A program made the position numbers and the translations under genes. Below the pieces are notes generated by a model. That model searched no databases, was not told the DNA's origin, and saw only the letters and a list, made by a program, of their open reading frames with translations. Source: Lasiosphaeria ovina (Eukaryota; Ascomycota; Sordariomycetes; Sordariales; Lasiosphaeriaceae). From it: a stretch of DNA of 64,000 nucleotides. Each line of letters opens with the position of its first letter. Position 1 is the stretch's first letter. The stretch spans positions 186,001 through 250,000 of the forward strand of contig JAULSN010000014.1 in the NCBI GenBank assembly GCA_033439765.1. The letters are read 5' to 3'. Of this stretch, positions 40,090 to 50,730 are shown in pieces.

Positions 40090-40638
40090 GACATAAAAAC
40101 TTCTGCATTGCTTTGGCTGGCTTCGGGCGTCTGGGCTGGCAGATTTTTTCCATTCCGGGGTTTACCCGGGCCCGGGCCCGGAATATTGTTTTTCAGCGTC
40201 GGGCAAATATTGTAAATAAAACAACTAAAGCAAACACATCTATGAGTAACTCAAATATGCCCTCATTTTGTAAGTCAAATACAAATGCGGGTGCCGGGCA
40301 TATTTGTTTGCGTTGTTGCGAGCGCTGGTCTCTGGGCCAATCGCTTACAGTGGGTGGCCGCTGTGGCCGCCTATGGTCGAAGGCGCCAGAGGGCCCGCCT
40401 TTTCGCGCGTCTTTCTTGCTGTGCCCGAAGCAGACATAAAGTCACGACGGTGAATAAGCGAGAACACTCAGTAACAATACCGTCTCTATACCTTTGGGGG
40501 CCACTTTCAGCCAAGTAAGAGGGCTTGTTTTTCTAAGTTGGCAGCCCGAAGGCCCAAAATCTTCCAACCTAATTGCATGATGCTCCCCAAATGAGGGGCA
40601 AACCCCAACCCTACCAAAAACCACCCTCGCCATCCCAA
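40090..40638. other. stretch without recognised gene
   Basis: Downstream flank of the helicase gene. An AACTCAAATATGCC...AAGTCAAATACAAATGCGGG segment near 40245-40290 resembles hAT subterminal sequence near 37370. No gene. Confidence 0.4.
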
Positions 40639-43600
40639 TCACCACTGAGAACCCCTATAGGGCAAGCCCTCGATCCCAAACTCACCGGCAAACTCATCCT
40701 GAGGGGGGCCGGGCTTGGCACTCGGCCCTGGCGCCCGCGCAACCAATGTACCGTCTTCAGATACATGCACCACCCTATTCTTGTTGCGGAAGTAGTCGAG
40801 CATCTTGGAGAAGACGAGATTCTTGACCCGGACCCTCCCGCCGTCCTCACCCTCCTCAAGACGCTCGACCCTGAGAGCCTTCTGCCTATCCGCCGAAGCG
40901 GATGTCGGGGGCACCGTGTTGATATCGCCGACGACAAAGAGGGCACATTGATGTCGCGTTAGCCCGACACAGATGCGGTTGGCGTCGCCGACAAAGCGCA
41001 CACCGGTGGCCCGGGTCACGCAGAGAACAAGGATGACTAATATTCCCTCGCGACCCTGGAAGGAGTCGGTGGTGTTGACCACGACATCGGAGCACCCGGG
41101 TTGCTCGTGAGCCGCAAGAGCCGCCTGGAGCCGCGCCAAATTACTCCTATACGGAGTAATCGCCACAATATCCTGACCCTTGACAATGGCGGCCTTGATG
41201 AGGCCGGCGGCGAGGCTAACAGCCAAGGAGATCTGACCGGCGTTGAACATTGAGCTAGTCGTCGTGTCCTGCTCGCCTACCCCCGGGCAGTGGAAGAACA
41301 GAGGGAGCACCGATCCAGGGGGTGACGGGGCTGCCTTGTACTGGGTGCGGGCCCAGTTCTCGATCTTGACGGCAGGAAGCTGTTTGTGCTCCTTAAGGCT
41401 GGCCGATGGGGCGTAGTCGACGTCCTTGATGTCGTGATAAATGATCTCCCGGGCGAGATCGAAGCAGCCATGGGCAATGCGGAATTGCCGCGTGAGGACA
41501 ATACATGGCCACCCCGAGCTCATGATCTTCTCGAGGGCAGATTCCCGCGCTAACAACTCGAAGTGGTTGTAGCATTTTCCGTCTCGATTCGCGCCCTTGG
41601 AGATGATGGTGGGGGGCAGCTGATGATGATCACCCGCCATTGCGCATGGGCGGCTGCCAGGACCCCAAACGAGTGCCATGTCGGCCTGGAGCATTGCTCC
41701 GGCCTCGTCGAGAACTATGCCCCTCGCACCCTTCTTGTACATGCGGTACAATCTGTCCTCCGAGCCGTGAGGGGTAGTACAAACTGCATCGGCCTGGGAA
41801 ACCATGGCAATGAGGAGCTCAACCACAAGGGCGTCAGGGGTGACGAATCCTTTCTCCCCGTCATCGTAGCCTGCGTCGGAATAGTCGCCGGCGCCCTGCA
41901 CGAACTGACGAAGTCCCCTGTATCTGGCACCGTCGAATTGTTCGCGAACCGATTGAAGCCGCGGGGGGAAGTTGTCCTTGAGCTTGGCGGGTTTGATGAC
42001 GCGAAGCAGCCACTGGCAAGTCGACAAATGGGGTGCCCACACCGGCGGATGATATGGGTCGGCGAGATCTGGAACCGCGTCGGCCGACTTTGTGTCACCC
42101 CAGAGCCTGAATGCCTTGACCTCGTAAGAGTAGGTGTACCCGCGGATGATGACGGGCGTAAAGACTGGGGTGCCGGTGGGGAGCTTGCGCATGACCTTCC
42201 CATATATATCATCGAGACGCCTGGCAAAGTTGGAGGTTGCGACATGCGTCGGTGCCGCACAGAAGATGTTGCGGATTTTTTGGCAGAGAATGAACATCAC
42301 GGCCACCAATGCTAGGAATTCCGTCTTTCCAGAACCCGCAAAACCCATGATGGGCACAATGCCGAGACGGGTTATCTTGAAAAAACTCTCGACGCGCTCG
42401 TACATGTCAGGGCGAAAGGCGCGGAGTGCTTTTCGAACATCATCCCTGATGCCGCCGAGGATGTTGCGGCCGGGCAGGACGGCAGATTCTCGCCTCAAGC
42501 CCCGTTCAATCATGAGGGGCCCAAGGACCGCAGGGGGGAAGGCGTCGGAGAACCTGGGTTGCGGCTTTGTGAGCAGGGTATTGAAACCGCTCCCCGCAAA
42601 TAGCTCCGCCTTGCAACGGTGAAGGAGCTCGACCTCGTACCCCTGAATGAAGTCGTCGATCGACTTGCCACGCTCCATCTCCCGGTCCCTGAGGGCGCCG
42701 AGGACCCCATCGACGCGTCGCTTGGCCACGACAAGGCCGGCATCAAATCTGAGGTAGGCCTCTTGCTCTGCCTCCTTGCGAGTGGTGGCGCTCTGCGCGT
42801 CGAGAATTGAATTGAGGGCCCCGATAGCTTGGTCCCTGACCTCGAACCCGGGATCACCCCGCACCGGACGCTGGATCATCATCGCTAGATCGTACGGGGC
42901 GCCCACAGGAAGGGGTATCTGTCGCGCTCTCCAGTAATCGTTGTCGATGTCAGGGCCATCGATTGAACGCGGGGGCGGAAGCTTGAACGCGAGACCGAAC
43001 TGTGCATCTCCCTTCAAGAGCCGGTTCAAGGACATGCCGTACGTATCCTTCTATACACATGTGGTTAGTAAAGACTCCGGAGTGGTCGTAATATATATAT
43101 GAAGTGTCTGGTAGGAATAGCAGGGAGGTCGTGATGCATATATAGGGAGGTGGTGATGCATATATAGGAAGGTGGTGATGCATATGTAGGGAGGTGGTGA
43201 TGCATATGTAGGGAGGTGGTGATGCATATGTAGGGAGGTGGTGATGCATACGGAAGTGTCTGGTAGGAGTAGCAGGGAAACTTACATTGAGCCCGTGACG
43301 GACGAGGACCATGAACTCGTTGGCCTCGTTATCAGGTACGCCGGTGGCGGTACGGATAAAGAGACACCGAACGGGGTGGCTGCGGATTTGGCCCACATCC
43401 GCAGAGAGGTAGAAAACGTCCTGGACAACACCTTGGACTATTGACACGGCGGCATCGTGAACCTTGTCGAGGCGACTCCGCAAAGTGTAAGGCGCCACCG
43501 TCTTGTCGCGTGTAATGTCCTGTTGGTACGTGGCCATACCCCAGTCGCTATATAAGAAAGAAATGGTTAGTTGTCAATTGTCATCTACCAATGGTAATGG

Positions 43601-44301
43601 ATCAGTTGATTGAGATGAACTTACTCGAGGGAATAAGAGAACAGGTGATCAGGAGCTGGGCTGGGGAAGTCGATGGCGAACTGCTGCTGGGCGCGAGGTA
43701 CAAGCCGCGAGGTTGTGAGCAGACGGAACTGACGCATTGCGCAGATCTCCCAAATCGTCATCCCGCACTCGGCCAACGGGGTATCCAAATTGAGGGCGCT
43801 ATCGTGGTCCGGGTTCTCGAGCACACACGGAAACCCAAAGCCCTCAAGACCTGGTTTTTGACCGTCCTTGAGATTGAGGACGATGAGTGACAACGGCTTG
43901 TCCTTTCCCTTGTCAGAGCGTGTGGGCAGACGCTCCAGAAAGCCGGTGGGATTCCTGTCGCCCTGAGAGGTCCATGTGCCTGCGTACAACTTGATGGTGA
44001 CCACGTGTGTATCTGTGGCTTTCCCCTCCGCGTTGTGAAAGGTGGCAACGGAGGCACGACGAGGAAAGTATAGCCGGATGGCCAAATGAGGCCTCGCTGT
44101 ATCAGGCCTGTGAAAGCTGACGTTGGTTCGGATGTTCTGGGGGTAACCTAGCCTCTGGCCACCAATGACCTGGCCTGGGGTTGGCCCGAGGAGAATGCAT
44201 TCCTCAATATCCTTGTACTGCTTCATCTGGTCAGGCTGGGCAGGCTGGGCGGGCTGGGCGGGGGCAGAGCCCATGGCAGGGGGTCGAGCGGAGGAAGACA
44301 T
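40639..44301 (-). CDS. UPF1-like superfamily 1 helicase, three exons
   Basis: Exons 44301-43625, 43547-43286 and 43050-40639; introns of 77 bases (GTAAGTTC...TATAG) and 235 bases (GTAAGTTT...TATAG). Joined they give about 1116 residues with no stop. Start MSSSARPPAMGSA is chosen because further upstream codons lie in repeats. Exons 1-2 encode a region I do not recognise (GFGFPCVLENPDHDS; VQDVFYLSADVGQIRSHPVR). Exon 3 holds the helicase: motif I GFAGSGKTEF (about 549), motif II VLDEAGAM (about 761), motif III AGDHHQLPPTI (about 787), motif IV-like LTRQFRIAHG, motif V NTTDSFQGREG and motif VI ICVGLTRHQCALFVVGD. This is the UPF1/SMUBP2/DNA2 pattern: ATP-driven unwinding of RNA or DNA. All motifs are intact, so it may be active. 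The upstream block is shared with the HNH gene. Confidence 0.88.
43101..43278. repeat. 22-base minisatellite inside helicase intron 2
   Basis: About six units of GGGAGGTGGTGATGCATATGTA (43125-43250), bounded by direct copies of GAAGTGTCTGGTAGGARTAGCAGGGA (43101 and 43252). It makes this intron three times longer than the others in the window. Confidence 0.95.
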
Positions 44302-44309
44302 TGTCGGTG

Positions 44310-44800
44310 GGCGGCGGCGGATGAGGAAAAAAAAAATGCAATAGCAGGAGAGGCTTTCAGCGGCAGCGGCGGACGGAGAGAACAAATGTAACAGCAGGAA
44401 AACCTGCCGTCACAGGAGAGGCTTTTGGCGGCAGCGGCGGACGGAGAGAACAAATATGACTGCAGAAAGTCCTGCCGTCACGAAGAGGTTTTGCGGGCAG
44501 CGGATGAGGAAAAGAAAATGCAACAGCAGGAAAACCTGCCGTCACAGGACAGGCTTTTGGCGGCGACAGCTTTTTTTCTCAAGAAAAAATACGGCTGGGG
44601 GCGTAGCGCATGCAGGCAGGAAGGTAAGCAAGCAGTTAACTTGGTTGGTGGTGTAGAAGAAGAAGAGAGCAGGCAGGAAGGCAAGCAGTCAACTTGGTTG
44701 GTGGTGTAGAAGAAGAAGAAGAAGAGAGGAGGGAGTTTTCGAAATTTTCGGTGCTTGATAGAAGAAAGTGGGCAGCGGGGTGGGTCTTCTGTGCTACCAA
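44310..44800. repeat. upstream block of the helicase gene
   Basis: Three units of GGCTTTYGGCGGCAGCGGCGGACGGAGAGAACAAAT...AACCTGCCGTCACAGGA, then GGCGACAGCTTTTTTTCTC, GCGCATGCAGGCAGGAAGG and two units of AACTTGGTTGGTGGTGTAGAAGAAGAAG. Homologous to 35590-35875. The end, 44665-44800, recurs at 45796-45932. Confidence 0.9.
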
Positions 44801-44939
44801 AAGACTTTTCTCACCGCTTTTAGGGGTTGTCTGCCGGCAGAATTCCTCTAGTGGGGACCCACCCCCTCATGCGTCATTTACGTCCGACACTAGCCTTGTG
44901 GGAAGGGAAGATGGTAATTCAGGATTTACCGGCCTGAAA

Positions 44940-45225
44940 TAGGCCCTGCGTATCTCAACTGCCAGCAGCTGGCAAGGGCCCCCTTGGGGGTAAGATGATG
45001 AAGTCGGGGTGGCCATGTATTATTGTCCTCACGCGGCAAGGGGTGTGAAACCTGTACATGTACAGCGTAGCTAGTTAACTAATATAGTGCTAAATGCTTT
45101 GTATTTATAGGGCTATGGGTTTTGTAACGGTAATTAAAAGAGCTTTGATGTAGGCACCCACCAACTTCTTCATACCACCTACCCGTGGGCCCTTGGCAAC
45201 TGGCAACGCAGGGGCCGCTTTTTGT
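44940..45225. mobile_element. MITE with ~55-base imperfect inverted ends
   Basis: Left GGCCCTGCGTATCTCAACTGCCAGC...GGCAAGGGCCC; right, inverted, GGCCCCTGCGTTGCCAGTTGCCAAGGGCCC followed by GGGTAGGTGGTATGAAGAAG. AT-rich centre without coding. It separates the two copies of the 130-base direct repeat. A single end occurs at 7778. Confidence 0.7.
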
Positions 45226-45274
45226 ACTGTGAAATGCCGTATTCCATGGCAGCCACCCAACGCCCTACCGGGCA

Positions 45275-45600
45275 TTGAGGAAGTCAAATGAAGCTCGTGA
45301 ACAAGAAGAAGAAGAAGAAGAAGAGCTGGAGATTGACTCGGACTGCGTCGTTGTTGGTGGAGGGCCAAAGAGAAAGGCAACAACACAACACAGGAAGAAG
45401 AGAAAGAAGAGAAAGACAACGAAGAAAGGAGTGGTGGTGCCGCAGGGCTCAACGCAGGAGCTCTTGGGAGGCTTCAAATACCCGAAGAGGACGCCGACTT
45501 GGACTCCGGGGATGAAGATGACTTTCCTTTTCCTCGAAAGGAGGACTTTGTCTCGGTCTCAACACCCAAGGAATTGCATCACTATGTCAACAAACTAGGT
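45275..45600 (+). pseudogene. unassigned fragment with acidic and Lys/Arg-rich tracts
   Basis: Frame REQEEEEEEELEIDSDCVVV, then a Lys/Arg-rich stretch KRKATTQHRKKRKKRKTTKK and ELLGGFKYP; after a frame change it continues EEDADLDSGDEDDFPFPRKE and STPKELHHYVNKL. Charged, disordered, possibly nuclear. Starts with a (GAA)n run. Family not recognised. Confidence 0.35.
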
Positions 45601-45795
45601 TGTTATTAGACTAGATTGCTAGACTCAATACTAAGGAATTTACATCACCATGACCATGTCAATAAATCAGGATTCAACGGATTACACGGGCAGCTGGGCG
45701 CATGCCATGATATTTTGGCTAATTTACGTACAAATCCGGGCCTCAGAGTTGCCATTTGCAAGTTGCCCCCATTTCGAGGCTGACTCGGCAGTGAA

Positions 45796-45932
45796 GACAT
45801 AGAAGAGAGCAGGCAGGAAGGCAAGCAGTCAACCTGGTTGGTGGTGTAGAAGAAGAAGAAGAGAGGAGGGAGTTTTCGAAATTTTCGGTGCTTGATAGAA
45901 GAAAGTGAGCAGCGGGGTGGGTCTTCTGTGCC
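45796..45932. repeat. direct repeat of 44665-44800
   Basis: AGAGCAGGCAGGAAGGCAAGCAGTCAACYTGG through GGGGTGGGTCTTCTGTG is nearly identical to the upstream end of the helicase promoter block, 1.1 kb away in the same orientation. Confidence 0.95.
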
Positions 45933-46019
45933 GACGGTGAATGGGAGGCAGGCGCACAGACGCAAGGAGCACCTTCCTTACCTAGGTACTTGGATGTTGA
46001 ACGGGTGGAAGGCATCCAA

Positions 46020-46372
46020 TCAGATGCGGTGTGTGCTTGGTCAGGGAGAGAGCTAAGACGAAAACGCGGCGTCCCAATAAGGCAGTTACGTTCTTGTTAT
46101 CATGGCCTTGGCGAGCCTCTTATCGGATAATACCCATGTAATAAACTGCGATGATTAATGCTCGATACGAGAGGCACCTTCAGACTCAACCGTAGCCTCA
46201 CCAATCTAGTATCCACAGCTTCAATCGAGTCTCGGGTCCAGCCACCAGTTCAGGCTCACACACAGCCCTCAGTCTCTCTCTCACATACGTCTACTCTTTG
46301 ACAAGACATGCATCTCTTCCAGTCACACCTCACCACAGTCACCTTCATCATTTACCCTTGCACGACTTCATC
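46020..46372. promoter_or_regulatory. presumed leader of a lost gene
   Basis: Pyrimidine-rich sequence (CTCAGTCTCTCTCTCACATACGTC, then CACACCTCACCACAGTCACC) typical of fungal leaders, ending at an ATG at 46373. Confidence 0.35.
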
Positions 46373-46468
46373 ATGAACGGCTACTACAGCATCCCCTCGG
46401 CGTCCGAGGTTGACGAGACGAGTTCACTCGAGCAGCCAGCTCAGCGCTGGCTTCATCCCAGGAATTAA
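46373..46468 (+). pseudogene. short 5' coding remnant
   Basis: MNGYYSIPSASEVDETSSLE follows a good fungal leader, then the frame ends shortly after CAGCGCTGGCTTC, which resembles a hAT terminus. Probably the first codons of a host gene cut off by rearrangement. Confidence 0.35.
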
Positions 46469-46469
46469 C

Positions 46470-46850
46470 CTCTTTCTTGGTGCGAAAAGTGGTTTTTTAG
46501 TGGCCTGGCGCCAGGCCGCCATGTACCTACAGTCCAGAAGACGTCATCTACAGTCCGAGTAGACAGTCCCATTATCAATGTGCTCCTTCCCAAGACGAGG
46601 CAACACATGACGGTGATTGAATTCGAGTTTTAAGTTGTGGGAGACATGTCACTCCTAGTACTACTCAACAGGAGGAGCCCAGTAACACGGAACAGAGCTG
46701 ATATAATTAATTGATGTGGAAGGCTGAGATGTGGCACCTTGAGTTGGGCCAGTTTGTTTCCTTGGTGCAATATTCGTCAGTGTCGTCTTGTAACTCTACA
46801 AGGTTCCCGTCGTCAAGAGAACTTGCCCATCGTGTCATGACTCCCATCGC
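46470..46850. other. stretch without recognised gene
   Basis: No coding or repeat signal that I could support. Confidence 0.4.
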
Positions 46851-47090
46851 ACCCCTGTAACAGCCGGTTTCCCGGCTATTACATTTTCTCCGTATGTTCA
46901 AATTCCCCGTGTTATGGTCAAGTCGGTTGGCTAATTGTTATGAAGCCTTTTTTCGGAACTGAAACCTACTTCAACTTCTCCTCGTCGTCGTCGTCCGTGA
47001 CGGTCGGTTCTCGGGCTGTTACATCTTTCTCCGTATGTTGATTCCCTTTGTAATCGTGGAGAGTTGTTGACTGGTCGTTTGAGCCCCTTT
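46850..47090. repeat. two related ~95-base segments, LTR-like
   Basis: TGTAACAGCCGGTTTCCCGGCTATTACATTTTCTCCGTATGTTC at 46855 and GTGACGGTCGGTTCTCGGGCTGTTACATCTTTCTCCGTATGTTG at 46995 are related over about 90 bases, each with a GTTGACTGG/GTTGGCTAA-like continuation. They lie just upstream of a plus-strand Copia relic and may be pieces of its 5' LTR or leader. Confidence 0.45.
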
Positions 47091-47189
47091 CCAGATACCT
47101 ACCACTGATGGCGTCGAAGCCCTTTGCCATGGCCCCGTCAAGACTCGAGGACGGACCCACCGTCCCCATCTTCCCTCCTCGCAGCCCTA

Positions 47190-47925
47190 CCTCTACTCGG
47201 CAAGCAGCGCCAAAGAAGCTCGACGAGAGCAACTATGCTGCAACACTGGCCGGGCGCTCATTCCGCACCAAGCTCTGAAGCTCAAAACCCGCTTCCAACT
47301 TACAGGGGGTGAGGCTCTGCAGTGGTTCCTAGGCCGACATGCTACGGTATGTGCGGAAAGTCGGCTCGATCATGTATGCCGCCGTGGTCACACGCCCGGA
47401 CGTGGCGGCATTGCATTCGCCGTATCCCGGCTGTCACGTCAACAACAGAAGCAGAGCTCCTCCTCCTCGCCCTTCTCACAGGCAGGCCGCCCCAAAGGAA
47501 GAAGCCCTGCATGTGAGCAGGCTAGCCGCTCAAGGAAGGAATTGCGGGTTCAACCTGGGAAGATCACCGTCGAATGTGAACAAGCACACAGACGATCCGG
47601 CTGCCTGAAGGAAGGAACGGAATATCGCAGTCGAAAGACGAACGAACCTACGGCACGTGTCGTGACATTCACGACCACCGGCTGAGGCAGGAATACAGGC
47701 TCGGGCGGGGCACATGACGGCAGTCTACACGAAGAGAGAGAGTGCAGAAACCATGGCCGATGGGGCCTCACAGAGCCACTGCAAAAAAAATAACGCCTCC
47801 ACGGGGGTTTGTGCAACAAGTGAACCTGCACGACGTATCACGGCAGCTGTCAATCCGCAGGGGAAAGGAAGAAGGAAGCCCGGTTAAGCACCTTGACTTG
47901 CCGGGAGACTTGTGAATGCCCTCAC
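47190..47925 (+). pseudogene. Copia relic (family 1, copy B)
   Basis: Plus-strand pieces PKKLDESNYAATLAGRSFRT (reverse transcriptase), MLRYVRKVGSIMYAAVVTRP with DVAALHS, and the Pol end around ESAETMADG followed by NASTG, the same protein as at 32417-34080 but with larger deletions and several stops. Its 3' continuation after 47925 is replaced by hAT element 2 and resumes at 50612. Confidence 0.8.
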
Positions 47926-47933
47926 CGGAGCAG

Positions 47934-50330
47934 CGCTGGCATCGATTCAATCAGGCCAAATATGAAGCCTTATTTGACTGTATTTGAGGCCCAAAATGGT
48001 GTATTTATCTGAGACGGGAAAAAAGCCCAAGCTTGACCTTCAGGATCGATCCTCATTTACTCGCCCAATTCTTGGTGCACATGAGGTAATTCAGGGTTTC
48101 GTCGACCATACTATGTCTCTGTGTGCCAAGGACCAGTTTTCCCTGGCTGAATGCCCTCTCGCACTCTGTTGACATGGACGGTATTGACAACAAGTCAAAA
48201 GCCATCTTTGACAACCGGGGCCAACGCTCTCTTCTTTCCTTCCACCAAGCCAGTATATCATGCACCCGCCTACCGCCCAGGAACTGGGTTACCCACTTCT
48301 CCTTATGCCCTGGGTGTAGTATCATAGCCGACCAGTATGCTGGGCTCTCCTCCATCAATCCAACGTATTCTCTGAGCTTCTGAATGGCCAGGCCAATGCT
48401 TGTTCGAAGAAAGGATAGATGATGGTCGTCAAGATCAGGTGTTGAGGGCGGCGGGGAGGGTGGAGGGTTATTTTGTAGGTCGGCAACAAGGTCGAGGGAG
48501 GGCGGCTTGATCTGGCTGGCTGGCTGGCTGGCAGGCGCTGGGGTAGGTTGATGACCGAGTTGTCGAAACGGGCAAGGAGACGACGGTTACGCTGCGACCG
48601 TTGTGATGCTTCCCTAGTAAACAACACGCCGTTGTCATGGTCGTTGTCTATGCCGAATGATAGAGGCTGTTGGCTTGCGACCGTCATCTCTGGGTGGGTG
48701 TGTACCGGGCCGCCGGTAAAATCGGTGATGGCTTCGAGGTTCGGGTGCAGGGTTCGAAGGCGATCCTCAAGCAGATCGATTAGCCACTCTTGCGTAGCGA
48801 GGACTTCAGGAAAGGTAGCCGCGCGCCCTTCAAACCACTTCGTGATCTTCTTGAAAGGTTCAAGAATAGACAAAACAAGGGAAAGTAGGTGCCAGTAGGA
48901 AGGAATCCCGGCGTTGTGGTGACCTCGGAATAAAGTGGACGACATTGTGAAGCTTTCCAACCGGCCAAGGCCAGGAAATAACGACGACAAGGTAAATTTT
49001 ACTGCCCAGTCGTTCGAATCCACCACCTTGTCACACTGAAAGTAACCAACGTTATCAGCGAAGCCGTAGTCGTTGACTAGCCGAGAGATGTAGAGAGCCT
49101 GGTTCTCGCCGCCATGAGAGCCTCGAAGGTGCGGCATTCCAAGCAAGTCTTGTTGTATAGCGCCGTCAATATCGGTGTAATGCACCAAGACGGCTAGGTA
49201 GGAAACTGTCGCGTTGCAAGTCCAAATATCGAACGAGAGATGCTTCTTGTATGGCGATGCGGCTAACCTCTCACGTAGGGCCTGTTGTCCAGCCTCAAAC
49301 CTCGTTCGAATGTGCTCTCGTATGGTATTATGCGAGGAAGGAATCAGGGCGGCTGTCTTCTCGGCATTCAGGTCCATACAAAAATCACGAAATCCCTTGT
49401 GCTCAACGATACTGAAAGGCAGGTTCGAGCCGACGACTAGATCGACGAGCTTCTCTTCCATAGAGAGCTTGTGAGGTAGTAAAACATGCCTCGCGCGCTT
49501 CGTATTGACCGCTTCAAGCGGACGTTGCCTTTTTCCTGGCCTCTCAATACCAGACTGGGAATTGGGTAGGTATAATTTGTGGTCTTTTTCCAAATGTATA
49601 GTCGCCGAGCTTGTCGACTCTGCCTTGAACAGCTTCTCGCAATAGTGTGGCATGCCCAGTAGTATTCTCCCTCGATGACGGCGTCGTTGATGACCTGGGC
49701 GATCCACCATGTCCTTTTTGGTGTTTTTCCTGCCTGCCCACTTTTCCGGTATGAAGGACCCTCTTGGTATTTTCATCCTCGGCCAATCCTTGAGTTCAAT
49801 TCCTGCTGCATCTTTGAGATGTACTCCCTCTTCAAGGAGCGCATCGGTGGGTGTGCGCCACGGATGAGCCCGAGAGCTTGTGGCCAACCATGTACTGGTA
49901 TCCGATAGGGTTACCAGGGTGTCGTCCTGCGTGTCCTCCAGCTGTACCACGGGTTCGGCCTTCTGGACGACCACCTTTGGCGGGGGAGGATGCCGCGCAG
50001 GGCTCCGAGTTGGAACACGAGGGAAGGGGTCAAAGTTCCGGGGGAGGCCCGTGAAGCTGCCATGGCGGATCCAGTCATGCTGCTGCTCCGTGTTCTTTGT
50101 CGCCTTGCCAGCCTCGACTGGAGCAGTGGCCAGTAGATTCTCCACGACGGGAGCATCAACCGAACTGTCTAGCTACTCGTGATAGCTTCGGACGAAGGGA
50201 AGGAGGACGATTTTCGGCGGCATAACCCTATGTCGTGCCATCAACAGTGGAGGCAGGCATATTGTCGAGGACTCGGGAGCGGAGCCAAGGACGCAGGGAA
50301 GTCGCTGCAGGAAGGTAGGGTTCGGCAGTT
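47934..50330 (-). pseudogene. hAT transposase relic (element 2), inserted in Copia
   Basis: Terminus CAGCGCTGGCATCGATTCAA at 47934. The minus-strand transposase starts MENLLATAPVEAG (50145) with a BED-like region (GMPHYCEKLFKAESTSSATI), VGSNLPFSIVEHKGFRDFC, a central part with SFDIWTCNATVSYLAVLVHY, and LSILEPFKKITKWFEGRAAT. A frameshift falls in a (GGCT)n microsatellite at 48515-48531. Then LMEESPAYWSAMILHPGHKE and the dimerisation segment LLSIPSMSTECERAFSQGKL to a stop at 48053. Longest transposase frame in the window, 596 codons before the shift. Confidence 0.88.
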
Positions 50331-50334
50331 TGTT

Positions 50335-50611
50335 TACAGCGGTTGGCGATAGTTGCATTGTAGCGGCACGGCGGCACTCGAATTCAGGGCATTCGAGGAT
50401 TTTCCCGGGACCAGAAAATGCAGGGTTGGCTTGGTCAGGGTTGGCCTTGGTCAGGGACTGCCCTGGTGCCAGGAAAACCCGGAAAATTGGGCCCAAAAAT
50501 GGCTCAACCAATGGGAAATCTTTACAGATATGCCAATTAACCTGACCCTCAATTTGGCCTGAATTTGACCTCCTCTTCTTCGTCGCAAAAAATGGATACA
50601 ACAAACACACT
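50335..50611. other. right part of hAT element 2 and junction
   Basis: Non-coding; a segment with TTAACCTGACCCTCAATTTGG and TGAATTTGACC resembles the subterminal AATCAGGCCAAATATGAAGCC at 47950. No right terminus identical to CAGCGCTGGCA was found, so the element is probably truncated here. Confidence 0.45.
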
Positions 50612-50730
50612 ACGAATACCCACCCTCATTTCTACTGCTTTTGCACGCATTTGGTTTCTGAGACAAGGTAATTAATTGGGCCTGTCTTTGTGTCTGGTGG
50701 TTTATTACTCTCCCTGCCCTTCATGCTATC
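50612..50730 (+). mobile_element. 3' untranslated/LTR part of Copia family 1, copy B
   Basis: CTCATTTCTACTGCTTTTGCACGCATTTGGTTTCTGAGACAAGG...GGGCCTGTCTTTGTGTCTGGTGGTTTAT matches 32417-32520 in inverse orientation, i.e. the end of a plus-strand element. It pairs with 47190-47925 across hAT element 2. Confidence 0.8.

Noticed and set aside
41563..42315. Plus-strand open frame of 250 codons
   Set aside because: Antisense to helicase exon 3, whose motifs are all intact.
43101..43278. CRISPR-like regular repeats (also 54365-54530 and 8778-8866)
   Set aside because: Head-to-tail units without spacers in a fungal genome: minisatellites, not CRISPR.
47190..47610. Plus-strand frames around 47322-47608 as new genes
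   Set aside because: They are pieces of the Copia family 1 Pol relic, recognisable by comparison with 32417-34080.
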